Of a stretch of DNA of 64,000 bases, positions 1 to 8,479 are shown one piece after another. A model generated the notes under the pieces. That model was given only the letters and a program-made list of their open reading frames with translations. It did no database searches and was not told the origin of the DNA. Numbering within the stretch: position 1 is the stretch's first letter; every line of letters starts with the position of its first letter. The stretch comes from an uncultured Oscillospiraceae bacterium (lineage in GTDB: Bacteria > Bacillota > Clostridia > Oscillospirales > Oscillospiraceae): assembly GCA_947625045.1 (NCBI GenBank), contig CANQMW010000014.1:19277-83276 (forward strand), written 5' to 3'. A program made the translations under genes and the position numbers.

Positions 1-898
1 AGGTGCCCAGCATGGCGATGACCTCCTCCAGGCTCGCCAGCACTTGCTCCCGGGTCATGTATACCTCCGTGTGCTCGGCGCCTATGTAGTCCGCCACCTG
101 GCGGGCATATTTGAGGTCGATGGCGTCCGTGTCCATGCCGATGGCGAAGGAGCGGATGTGCTTGCCCAGGATGCGGGCGGATATGGCGCACACTAGGCTG
201 GAATCCAGCCCGCCGGAGAGGAGAAAGCCCAGCGGCGCGTCCGCGTCCAGCCGCTTATCCACCGCCAATATCAGCTTTTCCCGGATGTTTTTGCATACCG
301 TCTCCACGTCGTCGGGAAGGTATTTGTCCACTGTGGTCAGGTCCGCGTAGCGGACGAATTTGCCGCCGGCGTAGTAGTGGCCGGGGGGGAAGGGCAGGAC
401 CTTTTCGCACAGGCCCACCAGGTTCTTGGCCTCGCTGGCGAAGGCCATGGACCCGTCGGCGAGATAGCCATAATAGAGCGGCCGGATGCCGATGGGGTCC
501 CGGGCCGCGATGAGCTCGTCCCGCTTGCTGTCGTATATGAGCATGGCGAACTCCGCGTCCAGCATTTTGAACATGTCCAGGCCGTATTTGTGGTACAGCG
601 GCAGGATGATCTCGCAGTCCGACTCGCTGATGAAGTCGTATTCCTTGGCAAGCTCCGCCTTCAGAGGGCGGAACAGGTAAAGCTCCCCGTTGCACACCGC
701 CATGTCCCCGTCCAGGTGGAACGGCTGCATCCCCTCGGGGTGCAGGCCCATGATGGCCAGACGGTGGAAGCACAGCCACCCGGAGCCCGCCTGCTCCACG
801 CGGCTCATATCCGGCCCCCGGGAGTGGGTCTTCTCAAAGAAGGGTTCCAGCTCCTCCCGGGAGAGGGTACGTTTCGTAAATCCCATGATCGCGCACAT
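1..898 (-). CDS. asnB: Asparagine synthase, glutamine-hydrolysing (C-terminus beyond window)
   Basis: Makes asparagine from aspartate, ATP and glutamine in the cytosol. The protein opens Met-Cys-Ala-Ile-Met-Gly-Phe, so Cys2 becomes the N-terminal nucleophile of a class II glutamine amidotransferase once Met is removed; this fixes the start at 898. The glutaminase domain fills roughly residues 2-200. The synthetase domain begins near residue 225 with LLSGGLDSS, the ATP-pyrophosphatase P-loop. Only about 299 residues are in the window; the family is usually 500-620 residues. It lies downstream of the Na/phosphate transporter on the same strand, but a terminator at 922-963 separates them, so asnB is probably transcribed mainly by itself. 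Identification is very secure. Confidence 0.95.
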   Translation of the reverse strand, partial: MCAIMGFTKRTLSREELEPFFEKTHSRGPDMSRVEQAGSGWLCFHRLAIMGLHPEGMQPFHLDGDMAVCNGELYLFRPLKAELAKEYDFISESDCEIILPLYHKYGLDMFKMLDAEFAMLIYDSKRDELIAARDPIGIRPLYYGYLADGSMAFASEAKNLVGLCEKVLPFPPGHYYAGGKFVRYADLTTVDKYLPDDVETVCKNIREKLILAVDKRLDADAPLGFLLSGGLDSSLVCAISARILGKHIRSFAIGMDTDAIDLKYARQVADYIGAEHTEVYMTREQVLASLEEVIAMLGT

Positions 899-921
899 GA
901 TGCTCTCTCCTTGTCCAAAAC

Positions 922-963
922 AAAAAAAGAGCAAAGCCGTCCAAAAAGAACGTCTTTGCTCTT
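922..963 (-). terminator. Rho-independent terminator between the phosphate transporter and asnB
   Basis: Read on the minus strand, a perfect 9-bp stem (AGAGCAAAG at 928-936 against CTTTGCTCT at 954-962) is followed by a run of seven T residues (922-928). It ends the Na/phosphate transporter transcript. It sits only about 25 bp upstream of the asnB start, so an attenuator role for asnB cannot be excluded. Confidence 0.75.
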
Positions 964-1005
964 GCTGTGGGTCATTATAAGGGAAACTTCTGATTTTGTC
1001 AAGTA

Positions 1006-2838
1006 TTATTTATTGGCGTTCTCCGCCTGTTCCTTGGCGGCCTCCAGATGAAGCTGGCGGAAATACTTGCGGTAATTCTCCCGGAACATGCGCCGGTAGG
1101 CCTCGTTGTCGGAGTGGTGCAGGTCATGGATGTACCGGTGCTCCTGGCCGGTGATGGAGGCGTCGGCCCGGCTGAGCATGTACACGGCCAGGTCCGAGCA
1201 CTGGTCGGACACGCGCTCCAGGTTCTGGAGGATGTTCTGGTACTGGATGCCGTTGACCACGTCGCACACGCCGTGGGTCATCCGGTTCACATGGCGGGCC
1301 TTCATGACCTCGATGATGTCGTCGATGACCTCCTCCAAAGGCTCCACCGCCCGGGCCCGCTGCAGGTCGTTGGACTTGAAGGCCTCCACTGTGAGGGTGA
1401 GGATGTCCTTGACCACGGAGATGGTGCCGGTGAGATCGGTCTGGGCCTCTCTGGAAAGGGGCGTGCCGGTCTCCCTGAGATGCTGGGTGTCGTGCTGGAT
1501 GTTCTGGGCCAAATCGCCCATGCGCTCGAAGCAGGTGAGGGCCTTGATCTGGAAGTTCTGGTCCCGGTTGTCGGCGGTGCTGGTGACGTAGGGGGAGAGG
1601 CTGATGATGAACTGGTTGGTGGCGTCCGCCATCCGGTCCAGCAGCGCCTCCCGCTGGTTCACACGCTCCGCCAGCTTCTCGTCGTAGTCGAATATCTGCT
1701 TGGTGGCGTTGTCGTAGTTCTCCAGCGCCACGGAGGCCATGTGGCCGATGAGGTGGCCGGACTGGTCCAGGGCGATGCGGGGGTTGGTGACGAGGTGCGA
1801 ATCCAGCTCCCGCAGGTTGTCCACGATGTCCTGGTCCTCGCTGTCCATGGGCTTGTCCGGGATCATCTTCTCGGCGAGATTGGCGAATACTCTGGACATG
1901 GGCAGCAGCAGTACCGCCGGTATGAGCCGGAACAGGCCGTGGACGTTGGCCACGCCGCCGGAGTCCAGTGTGGCGTACCACAGCCCGTCGCCTATGAGGC
2001 CCGTGCTGCGGCAGATGGCCAGGGCCCCGGCGATGAGCACCGCCGCGCAGATGTTGTACATCACGTGGACGGTGACGGTGCGTATCTGCTCGGGCTTGGC
2101 CCCGATGCGGCAGACCAGGAAGGTGGTCAGGCAGTCGCCGATGTTCACGCCGATGATCACCGCGAACACGCCGCAGAAGCGCACGCCCACGGAGCTGGCG
2201 AAGGACTGCAGAATGCCGATGACGGCGGAGGAGCTCTGGATGACGCCGGTGACCGCCGTGCCGGCCAGGAAGCCCAGGATGTAGTTGTCCTCAAAGGCGG
2301 TGAGAAGGCCGCTCAGGCCGCTGCCGAAGGCGCTGACCGCGTCGCTCATGAAGATGAGGCCCATGAACAGGATGCCGAAGCCTATGGCGATAGTGCCCAC
2401 GTTCTGCATGGAGCTGCGTTTGACGAACATGATGAGCACGATGCCGATGATCAGCGCGATGGGGGCCAGGTTCTCGGCGTTGAAGAGGTAGAGGATGCTG
2501 GTGGAGCCCGCCTGCACGTCCATGAGGCGGATGATCTGGGCGGTGATGGCGGTGCCCACGTTGGCGCCCAGGACGATGCCGATGGACTGGCGGAAGGTGA
2601 GGAACCCCGCACCCACCAGACCCACCGTCAGCACGATGGTGGCGGTGGAGCTCTGGATCATGCAGGTGACCAGCATACCCAGCAGAAAGCCCAGGGCCGG
2701 GCGGCTGGTGACCTTGGCCAGGGCCGCCTTCATGGCGCTGCCGGAGCAGCTCTTCAGCCCGTCGCCCATGATGCGCATGCCGTACAGGAACATGGCCAGG
2801 CCGCCCAGCATGGCGATCAATTTATAAAACAGGTCCAT
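1006..2838 (-). CDS. Na/Pi cotransporter family protein with C-terminal PhoU-like domain
   Basis: Membrane transporter of the NptA/YjbB type that couples sodium to inorganic phosphate movement. Two Na/Pi-cotransporter repeats each carry the QSS signature (CMIQSSTATIVL near residue 60, GVIQSSSAVIGIL near residue 205) in hydrophobic segments. The last 250 or so residues form a soluble helical PhoU-like domain. About 610 residues, normal for PhoU-fused members. An upstream in-frame ATG at 2856 exists, but the ATG at 2838 has AGAAAGG about seven bases before it and is preferred. It is transcribed divergently from the tct operon across an AT-rich gap of about 275 bp, and ends at the terminator at 922-963. 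Direction of phosphate transport cannot be read from sequence. Confidence 0.9.
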   Translation of the reverse strand: MDLFYKLIAMLGGLAMFLYGMRIMGDGLKSCSGSAMKAALAKVTSRPALGFLLGMLVTCMIQSSTATIVLTVGLVGAGFLTFRQSIGIVLGANVGTAITAQIIRLMDVQAGSTSILYLFNAENLAPIALIIGIVLIMFVKRSSMQNVGTIAIGFGILFMGLIFMSDAVSAFGSGLSGLLTAFEDNYILGFLAGTAVTGVIQSSSAVIGILQSFASSVGVRFCGVFAVIIGVNIGDCLTTFLVCRIGAKPEQIRTVTVHVMYNICAAVLIAGALAICRSTGLIGDGLWYATLDSGGVANVHGLFRLIPAVLLLPMSRVFANLAEKMIPDKPMDSEDQDIVDNLRELDSHLVTNPRIALDQSGHLIGHMASVALENYDNATKQIFDYDEKLAERVNQREALLDRMADATNQFIISLSPYVTSTADNRDQNFQIKALTCFERMGDLAQNIQHDTQHLRETGTPLSREAQTDLTGTISVVKDILTLTVEAFKSNDLQRARAVEPLEEVIDDIIEVMKARHVNRMTHGVCDVVNGIQYQNILQNLERVSDQCSDLAVYMLSRADASITGQEHRYIHDLHHSDNEAYRRMFRENYRKYFRQLHLEAAKEQAENANK

Positions 2839-3114
2839 ATCGTGCCTTTCTGTCAACTCTATTGAACACTATCAATGACCGCGCTTATTTCCTCAAATAT
2901 ATACTACACTACCAGTCCGGACCAAACAAGTTAAAATTCCGTATCATTTCTGAAAACGGCGGGGTGCGGTCAGAGAGAAAGAAGGTAAATTTTGCTCTCG
3001 CTTTTTGTAAAATATTCGGAAAAACCGGCATTTTATCGTTGCTTTTCTTGTGGATATGTGATATTTTTAGCACAGACCCAAGCGGTACTTTAATGCTGAA
3101 AGGAAGAACGAATC

Positions 3115-4092
3115 ATGAAGAAACTGATCGCTCTGCTGATGGCCCTCGTAATGGTCGTGGCCCTGGGCTCCACCGCCTTTGCCGCGGACAAGTGGGCTCC
3201 CGACGGCCCCGTGCACATCATCGTGGCCTATGACGCCGGCAACGGCACCGACATCACCGCCCGTCTGCTGGCCCAGTACGCCGAGAAGTACATCGGCCAG
3301 ACCCTGGTCATCGACAACGTCCCCGGCGGCTCCGGCTCCATCGGCTGGTCCCAGCTGGCTGACGCCGAGCCCGACGGCCTGACCATCGGCTTTGTCAACC
3401 TGCCCAACTTCAACAGCTCCATCGTCAACGAGATGGGCACCTACACCACCGACAGCTTCGCCGCCATCTGCAACCACGTGACCGAGACTTCTCTGGTCAT
3501 CGTCCGCGCCGATGACGACCGCTTCGAGACCCTGGACGACCTGGTCGCCTACGGCAAGGAGCACTCCGAGGACGGCGACAAGGATATGCTGAAGGCCTCC
3601 ACCAACGGCCCCCAGGCCTCCAACCACATCGGCGCGCAGGCCTTTGCCGTGTCCGCCGGCTTCAAGTACATCGACATCCCCCAGGGCGGCACCGCCGATG
3701 AGCTGCTGAGCCTGCGGGGCAAGGAAGCCGACTTCTGCGTGGCCAAGGTGGCCGACATCGCCGGCCAGGACGCCGACCTGAAGATCCTGGGCGCCTTCGC
3801 CGCTGAGCCCGTGCCCGAGTATCCCGACGTGCCCACCCTGGGCAGCCTGGGCTACTATGAGGACTGGCTGGGCTCCTCCCGCTGCATCTGCGCTCCCGCT
3901 GGCGTCAGCGAGGACGTGATCGCCTTCTATGAGGAGGCCTTCAAGAAGGCCATGGAGGACGAGGAGTATCTGGCCGCTGCGGCCGACGCCGGTGTCGCCA
4001 CCGACTATCAGGACGCCGAGGCTACCGCCGCCCTCATCGAGCAGCAGCAGGAGTTCACCGAGAGCCTGAGCGAGAACTTCTGGTTCGAGTGA
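3115..4092 (+). CDS. tctC: Tripartite tricarboxylate transporter substrate-binding protein (TctC/BugD family)
   Basis: Extracytoplasmic solute-binding protein for a TTT-type secondary transporter. An N-terminal signal peptide (MKKLIALLMALVMVVALGS, cleavage near AFAAD) precedes a two-lobed Bug-type fold; 325 residues is the normal length. Recognisable family segments are HIIVAYDAGNGTDITAR near residue 37 and a glycine-rich substrate loop after it. There is no lipobox Cys, so membrane retention in a Gram-positive would need the signal anchor or partner binding. The start follows GAAAGGAAG. A hairpin at 4127-4156 lies between this gene and tctB and probably raises tctC message over the membrane subunits, as is common for binding proteins. 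The ligand is not predictable; citrate-like carboxylates are typical of the family. Confidence 0.9.
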   Translation: MKKLIALLMALVMVVALGSTAFAADKWAPDGPVHIIVAYDAGNGTDITARLLAQYAEKYIGQTLVIDNVPGGSGSIGWSQLADAEPDGLTIGFVNLPNFNSSIVNEMGTYTTDSFAAICNHVTETSLVIVRADDDRFETLDDLVAYGKEHSEDGDKDMLKASTNGPQASNHIGAQAFAVSAGFKYIDIPQGGTADELLSLRGKEADFCVAKVADIAGQDADLKILGAFAAEPVPEYPDVPTLGSLGYYEDWLGSSRCICAPAGVSEDVIAFYEEAFKKAMEDEEYLAAAADAGVATDYQDAEATAALIEQQQEFTESLSENFWFE

Positions 4093-4126
4093 TCATATCC
4101 CCCGCGTCATTGAACTGAAACGTAAC

Positions 4127-4156
4127 GGAAAAGGGCGGGGTGACCTGCCCTTTTCC
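4127..4156 (+). terminator. Intra-operon stem-loop after tctC
   Basis: Ten-bp perfect stem GGAAAAGGGC / GCCCTTTTCC with a ten-base loop, followed by CCCCATT rather than a T tract. It is best read as an mRNA-stabilising or partial terminator structure between tctC and tctB. Confidence 0.55.
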
Positions 4157-4186
4157 CCCATTCCGACCGCAGAGGAGGGATAGAGC

Positions 4187-4636
4187 GTGAAAATGAAAAA
4201 GACGGACATCGGCGTGGTGGTATTCATGTACGCCGTGTGCGCCTACTGGTATTACGGCACGACCCAGCTGAAGGAGTCCAGCCGGACTTACCCCTACTTC
4301 ACCGTGGCGCTGCTGTTCGGCCTGACCACCCTGTACCTTTTGCAGATGCTGGTGGCGGCGAAGAAGCACGGCGTGACCAGCGGTGTGAGCGAGGTGTTCA
4401 AGGATTTCCAGCCCGTCCAATTCTTCGTGTGCCTGGTCTGCGTCATCGTGTACGTGGTGCTGGTGAGCACGGTGGGCTTTTTCGTGTCCACGGTGGTGTT
4501 CATGGTGGCGGTGATGCTGTACCTGAAGGTGCCGGTGCTGCACATGAGCATCGCGGTGGTGGTGCTGACCGTGCTCATCTACTTCGCCTTCGTCCGGTTC
4601 CTGGGCGTGAAGCTGCCCACCGGCATTCTGATATAA
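4187..4636 (+). CDS. tctB: Tripartite tricarboxylate transporter small membrane subunit TctB
   Basis: Small integral membrane component of the TTT transporter; 149 residues with four hydrophobic segments (about residues 6-22, 38-56, 82-105 and 120-140), the usual TctB topology. The start is GTG at 4187, seven bases after GAGGAGGGA; an ATG two codons later is poorly spaced. It sits between the binding protein and the large permease in the canonical C-B-A order, with 15 bp before tctA. Sequence conservation in this subunit is low, so the assignment rests on topology plus context. Confidence 0.85.
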   Translation: MKMKKTDIGVVVFMYAVCAYWYYGTTQLKESSRTYPYFTVALLFGLTTLYLLQMLVAAKKHGVTSGVSEVFKDFQPVQFFVCLVCVIVYVVLVSTVGFFVSTVVFMVAVMLYLKVPVLHMSIAVVVLTVLIYFAFVRFLGVKLPTGILI

Positions 4637-4651
4637 GGAGGGGCGGGAGCT

Positions 4652-6202
4652 ATGCTTGACACTTTATCCCTGATGGGCGCGGGCTTTATCAACGCCCTGA
4701 CCCCCATCAACCTTCTTATGATGATCGGCGGCGTGGCCATGGGCATCGTCATCGGCTGTATGCCCGGCCTGTCCGCGGCCATGGGCGTGGCGCTGATGCT
4801 GCCCATGACCTTCACCATGGAGCCGGAGACGGGCCTCATCGTCCTGGGCGCCATCTACTGCGGCGCCATCTTCGGCGGCTCCATCTCCGCCATCCTCATC
4901 CATACCCCCGGCACGCCGGCCTCCGCGGCCACGGCCATCGAGGGCTATCAGATGACCTTGAAGGGCCAGGCGGGCAAGGCGCTGTTTACTGCCTGCTGGA
5001 GTTCCTTCTGGGGCGGTCTCTTAAGCTGCATCTCCCTTTACTTCTTCGCGCCCCTGCTGGCCCAGCTGGCGTTGAAATTCATGAGCGCGGAGTATTTCTG
5101 GCTTTCCATCTTCGGCCTCACCATCATCGCGGGCGTGTCCAGCAAGAGCCTTATAAAGGGCCTCATGTCCGGCGCCTTCGGCCTGATGCTGTCCACCATC
5201 GGCCTGGACCCCATCACCGGCGTGAAGCGGTTCATGTTCGGCCAGTCCTTCCTGGCGGAGGGCGTGAACACCACCTGCGCGCTCATCGGCCTGTTCTCCA
5301 TGAGCCAGGTGTTCATCCTGGCGGAGAAGAAGATCGTCAAGCGGGCCAAGGCGTCCAAGGTCACCGACAAGATGCGCCTTTCCAAAAAGGAGATACGCAC
5401 TCTCTGGCCAACCATCATCCGCTCCTGGATCATCGGCAACCTGACCGGCATCCTGCCCGGCGCGGGCGCCTCCATCGCCTGCTTCGTGGGCTACAATACC
5501 GCAAAGCAGTTTTCCAGGAACAAGCAGGACTTCGGCCACGGTGCCTATGAGGGCGTGGCGGGCTCCGAGGCGGCCAACAACGCCGTCACCGGCGGCTCCC
5601 TCATCCCCACGCTGACATTGGGTATCCCCGGCGAGAGCGTGACGGCCGTGCTCATGGGCGGGCTCATCATCCAGGGCCTGACCCCGGGCCCGGAGCTGTT
5701 CACGAAGTACGCTCCCATGACATATACTTTCTTCGCGGGGTTCGTGCTGGTGCAGTTCTTTATGCTGGCCGTGGGCCTTATCGGCTGCAAGGGCTTCGCC
5801 AACATCGCGCGGCTTAGTGATGCCATCCTCATCCCCTGCGTGACGGTGCTGTGCGTGGTGGGCTCCTACGCCATCCATAAGAACATCCTGGACGTGGTGG
5901 TCATGCTCATCTTCGGCGTCATCGGCTATGCCATGCGGAAGTTCGACCTTAATACCGCCGCGGTGGTGCTGGCGCTGATACTGGGGCCCATCGGCGAGAA
6001 GGGCCTCCGAAACGCCCTGCGGGTATCCCAGGGCAGCATCAGCGTGCTGTTCTCCAGCGTGGTGGACTGGGTGCTCATCGCCCTGTGCATCGTGGGCGTG
6101 CTGAGCCCCTTCTTCATGAACAAGATGGAGAAAAAGAGCCAGGCACTGGCGGACGAGAACGACGCCGAGGCCGGGACTGGGGACGCGCCGGTATCGGACT
6201 AA
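4652..6202 (+). CDS. tctA: Tripartite tricarboxylate transporter permease TctA
   Basis: Large permease subunit, 516 residues and about 12 membrane spans. The conserved TctA glycine/proline-rich regions are visible: GCMPGLSAAMGVALMLPMTF near residue 38, IHTPGTPASAATA near residue 88, and a second-half counterpart (ILPGAGASIACF, then TLGIPGESVTAVL). Together with tctB it moves the carboxylate delivered by the binding protein, driven by an ion gradient. The start has GGAGGGGCGGG upstream. A near-perfect palindrome at 6231-6255 after the stop ends the operon. Confidence 0.93.
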   Translation: MLDTLSLMGAGFINALTPINLLMMIGGVAMGIVIGCMPGLSAAMGVALMLPMTFTMEPETGLIVLGAIYCGAIFGGSISAILIHTPGTPASAATAIEGYQMTLKGQAGKALFTACWSSFWGGLLSCISLYFFAPLLAQLALKFMSAEYFWLSIFGLTIIAGVSSKSLIKGLMSGAFGLMLSTIGLDPITGVKRFMFGQSFLAEGVNTTCALIGLFSMSQVFILAEKKIVKRAKASKVTDKMRLSKKEIRTLWPTIIRSWIIGNLTGILPGAGASIACFVGYNTAKQFSRNKQDFGHGAYEGVAGSEAANNAVTGGSLIPTLTLGIPGESVTAVLMGGLIIQGLTPGPELFTKYAPMTYTFFAGFVLVQFFMLAVGLIGCKGFANIARLSDAILIPCVTVLCVVGSYAIHKNILDVVVMLIFGVIGYAMRKFDLNTAAVVLALILGPIGEKGLRNALRVSQGSISVLFSSVVDWVLIALCIVGVLSPFFMNKMEKKSQALADENDAEAGTGDAPVSD

Positions 6203-6230
6203 AACCTGTACATAGACCAATAGACATGAC

Positions 6231-6255
6231 GAAGGGCGTGCCTGGCACGCCCTTC
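6231..6255 (+). terminator. Palindromic terminator-like hairpin after tctA
   Basis: Twelve-bp arms GAAGGGCGTGCC / GGCACGCCCTTC separated by one base. There is no strong T run; position between two operons supports a termination or stabiliser role. Confidence 0.5.
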
Positions 6256-6294
6256 TGACCATTGTGAAAAGCGGGGAAGAAAGGGGAGAGGTAT

Positions 6295-7011
6295 ATGCTC
6301 CACGGGCTGGACGGCCTGCGGGAACTGACCGTCGTGTCGATGCTCTTAAGGATGCTGCTCGCCATGATATGCGGCGGGCTCATCGGCATCGAGCGGGCCC
6401 GGCGCCACCGGGCGGCGGGGTTCCGCACCTATATGCTGGTGTGCCTGGGCTCGGCGCTGACCATACTGCTGGGCCAGTATCTCTACCACTTGGCCACCCA
6501 TGCGTGGGCGGCGGAGGCGGCGGCCGTGGGCTTTCGCACCGATATCACCCGCATTGGCTCCCAGGTGGTCAATGGCATCGGCTTTCTGGGCGCGGGGGTC
6601 ATCCTCGTCACCGGCCACCAGGAGGTGAAGGGCCTGACCACGGCAGCGGGCCTGTGGGCCACGGCCTGCGTGGGCCTGGCCGTGGGCGCGGGGTTTTACG
6701 AGTGCGTGCTGGTGGCGTTTGCGCTCATCTTCCTCAGTATGCACCTGCTGCGGCGGGTGGAGACGATGCTCATGGAGCGGGGCCGGAACCTGAACCTCTA
6801 CGTGGAGGTCCAGAGCCTGGAGAACTTCAGCGACGTGCTGGCCTGCATCCGGGCTCAGGGCGTGCACATCCACGCGGTGGACATCGACCGGGGCCGGAAC
6901 GGGGGCAATCCCAACGCCGTGGTGTATCTGCGCCTCAACCGGGGACAGCACCATACCCAGGTGATGACGGCTCTCTCCGAGCTGGAGAGCGTGTCCGCCG
7001 TGGAGATATGA
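6295..7011 (+). CDS. MgtC/SapB family membrane protein (first of a tandem pair)
   Basis: Inner-membrane protein of the MgtC family, linked in other bacteria to growth under low magnesium and to ATP-synthase regulation. The N-terminal half has the family signature: GGLIGIERARRHRAAGFRT near residue 23, then GIGFLGAGVI and GLTTAAGLWATACVGLAVG around residues 90-140. The C-terminal 80-90 residues form a soluble ACT-like domain. 238 residues is typical. RBS AAAGGGGAGAGG lies just upstream. Only 15 bp separates it from a paralogous second MgtC, so both are cotranscribed. No magnesium-sensing leader is visible upstream. Function in this organism is not determined. Confidence 0.9.
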   Translation: MLHGLDGLRELTVVSMLLRMLLAMICGGLIGIERARRHRAAGFRTYMLVCLGSALTILLGQYLYHLATHAWAAEAAAVGFRTDITRIGSQVVNGIGFLGAGVILVTGHQEVKGLTTAAGLWATACVGLAVGAGFYECVLVAFALIFLSMHLLRRVETMLMERGRNLNLYVEVQSLENFSDVLACIRAQGVHIHAVDIDRGRNGGNPNAVVYLRLNRGQHHTQVMTALSELESVSAVEI

Positions 7012-7026
7012 GGAGGGGGGAGAGAC

Positions 7027-7722
7027 ATGCTGCACATATTTGACGGCCTGCGGGAGGTCACCCTGGCCTCCGTGACCCTGCGGCTGGTGCTGGCGGTGCT
7101 CTGCGGCGGCTGCATCGGCCTGGAGCGGGAGTATAAGCGCCGAGCGGCGGGTTTCCGCACCCACATCCTCATATGCCTGGGCGCGGCGGTGACCATGCTC
7201 ACGGGGGAGTATCTCTACCGGGTCATGCAGCTCAACACCGACATCACCCGCATGGGTGCCCAGGTGGTGGCCGGCGTGGGCTTCATCGGTGCGGGCTGCA
7301 TCATGGTCACCCGCCGGCAGCGGATACGGGGCCTGACCACCGCGGCGGGCCTCTGGGTGGCGGCGGTCATCGGCCTGTGCCTGGGCGCGGGCTACTATGA
7401 GGCGGGCGTGGCCGGGACCATCCTGGTGCTGGCGGCGGAGTCCATATTCTCCAAGCTGGAGCATTGGATGCTGGAAAACTCCGAGGAACTGAAACTGCTG
7501 CTGGAGTATGAGGGGCGGGACACTTTGGAGAATGTGCTGGCCCTGTTCGCCCGAAAGGGCGTGCGGGTGCGGAACATGGTGGTCACCCGGTCCCAGGACG
7601 GGGAGAAGAAGAGCTCCAGCGTGGTGTTCACCCTGCAGCTGGACCAGCACAACAAGGCCGACGCCGTGACGGCGGAGGTGGGCCAGGTGCCCGGCGTGGC
7701 CAGTGTGGTGGAGACCATGTGA
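7027..7722 (+). CDS. MgtC/SapB family membrane protein (second of a tandem pair)
   Basis: Paralogue of the preceding gene, 231 residues. Shared opening (HIFDGLREVTLASVTLR versus HGLDGLRELTVVSMLLR), GGCIGLEREYKRRAAGFRTH, GVGFIGAGCIMVT and GLTTAAGLWVAAVIGLCLG show the same membrane core, with a diverged ACT-like C-terminus. It lacks the insert of roughly 13 residues found after the second membrane segment of its neighbour. RBS GAGGAGGGGAGAG precedes the start. The pair probably arose by an older tandem duplication and could form a heteromer (inference). Confidence 0.9.
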   Translation: MLHIFDGLREVTLASVTLRLVLAVLCGGCIGLEREYKRRAAGFRTHILICLGAAVTMLTGEYLYRVMQLNTDITRMGAQVVAGVGFIGAGCIMVTRRQRIRGLTTAAGLWVAAVIGLCLGAGYYEAGVAGTILVLAAESIFSKLEHWMLENSEELKLLLEYEGRDTLENVLALFARKGVRVRNMVVTRSQDGEKKSSSVVFTLQLDQHNKADAVTAEVGQVPGVASVVETM

Positions 7723-7778
7723 GCTTGCGCGGTCCGGAGAGGCTGTGGTATACTGCGGAGGAAAGCGAGGCGGGAAGC

Positions 7779-8435
7779 ATGGAAAAGGGAAAACTGATCG
7801 TCATCGAGGGCGTGGACGGCAGCGGCAAGGCAACCCAGGCCAAGCTGCTCTATGAGGCGCTGCTGGCCCGGGGCGTGAAGGCTATGAAGGTGTCCTTCCC
7901 GGATTATGACAGCGATTCCTCCGCCCTGGTGAAGATGTACCTGGCCGGCCTGTTCGGAAGCCAGCCCGGGGACGTGAACGCCTACGCCGCCTCCAGCTTC
8001 TACGCCGTGGACCGGTACGCCAGCTATAAAAAGGACTGGCAGGGATTTTACCTCTCCGGCGGCGTCGTTGTGGCGGACCGGTACACCACTTCCAACGCGG
8101 TACACCAGTGCTCCAAGCTTCCCGAGGAACAGTGGCCGGCATTTCTGGACTGGCTGTTCCACTATGAATACGACCTCTTGGGCATCCCCGCCCCGGACAA
8201 GGTGCTGTTTTTCCAGACCGAGGCCGCCGTCACGGAGGGGCTGCTTTTAAAGCGCTACCACGGCGACGCCAGCCGGGAGGACATCCATGAGGCCGACCGG
8301 GCCTACATGGCCCGCTCCCGCGCGGCCGCCGCCTACTGCGCCCAGCGCCTCGGCTGGACGACCATCCAATGTACCCGGGGCGGCCAAATGCGGGCCGTGG
8401 AGGATATCCATCAGGAGATCATGGGACTGGTGTAA
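7779..8435 (+). CDS. tmk: Thymidylate kinase
   Basis: Phosphorylates dTMP to dTDP with ATP in the cytosol. Walker A GVDGSGKATQ near residue 10, the DR(Y/F) motif at DRYTTSNAVHQ near residue 98, and a lid region rich in Arg further on identify the family. At 218 residues it is normal. In-frame codons extend up to 7719, overlapping the second mgtC, but the ATG at 7779 preceded by AGGCGGG starts exactly where homologues do. A TATACT box near 7750 may give it its own promoter. The bidirectional terminator 8449-8479 follows. Confidence 0.9.
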   Translation: MEKGKLIVIEGVDGSGKATQAKLLYEALLARGVKAMKVSFPDYDSDSSALVKMYLAGLFGSQPGDVNAYAASSFYAVDRYASYKKDWQGFYLSGGVVVADRYTTSNAVHQCSKLPEEQWPAFLDWLFHYEYDLLGIPAPDKVLFFQTEAAVTEGLLLKRYHGDASREDIHEADRAYMARSRAAAAYCAQRLGWTTIQCTRGGQMRAVEDIHQEIMGLV

Positions 8436-8448
8436 GGGAAATATAAAT

Positions 8449-8479
8449 AACGGCACGGCGCACTCAGCGCCGTGCCGTT
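8449..8479. terminator. Bidirectional terminator between convergent genes
   Basis: A 13-bp perfect stem (8449-8461 with 8467-8479) and five-base loop, T-rich on both sides. It ends tmk on the plus strand; on the minus strand its edge overlaps the stop codon of the P-loop protein gene. Confidence 0.85.

Noticed and set aside
922..963. T-box or attenuator leader for asnB
   Set aside because: No T-box sequence or specifier loop is seen, and the hairpin lies directly after the transporter stop codon, so a plain terminator is the simpler reading.
1048..2865. A 605-codon open frame on the plus strand opposite the Na/phosphate transporter
   Set aside because: It is the antisense shadow of a GC-rich gene: low-complexity His/Asp/Val/Gly composition, no recognisable domain, while the minus strand encodes a complete transporter.
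6203..6294. Magnesium riboswitch before the MgtC pair
   Set aside because: Only a 25-bp palindrome after tctA fits in the 92-base gap; there is no room or conserved core for ykoK or mgtA-type sensors.
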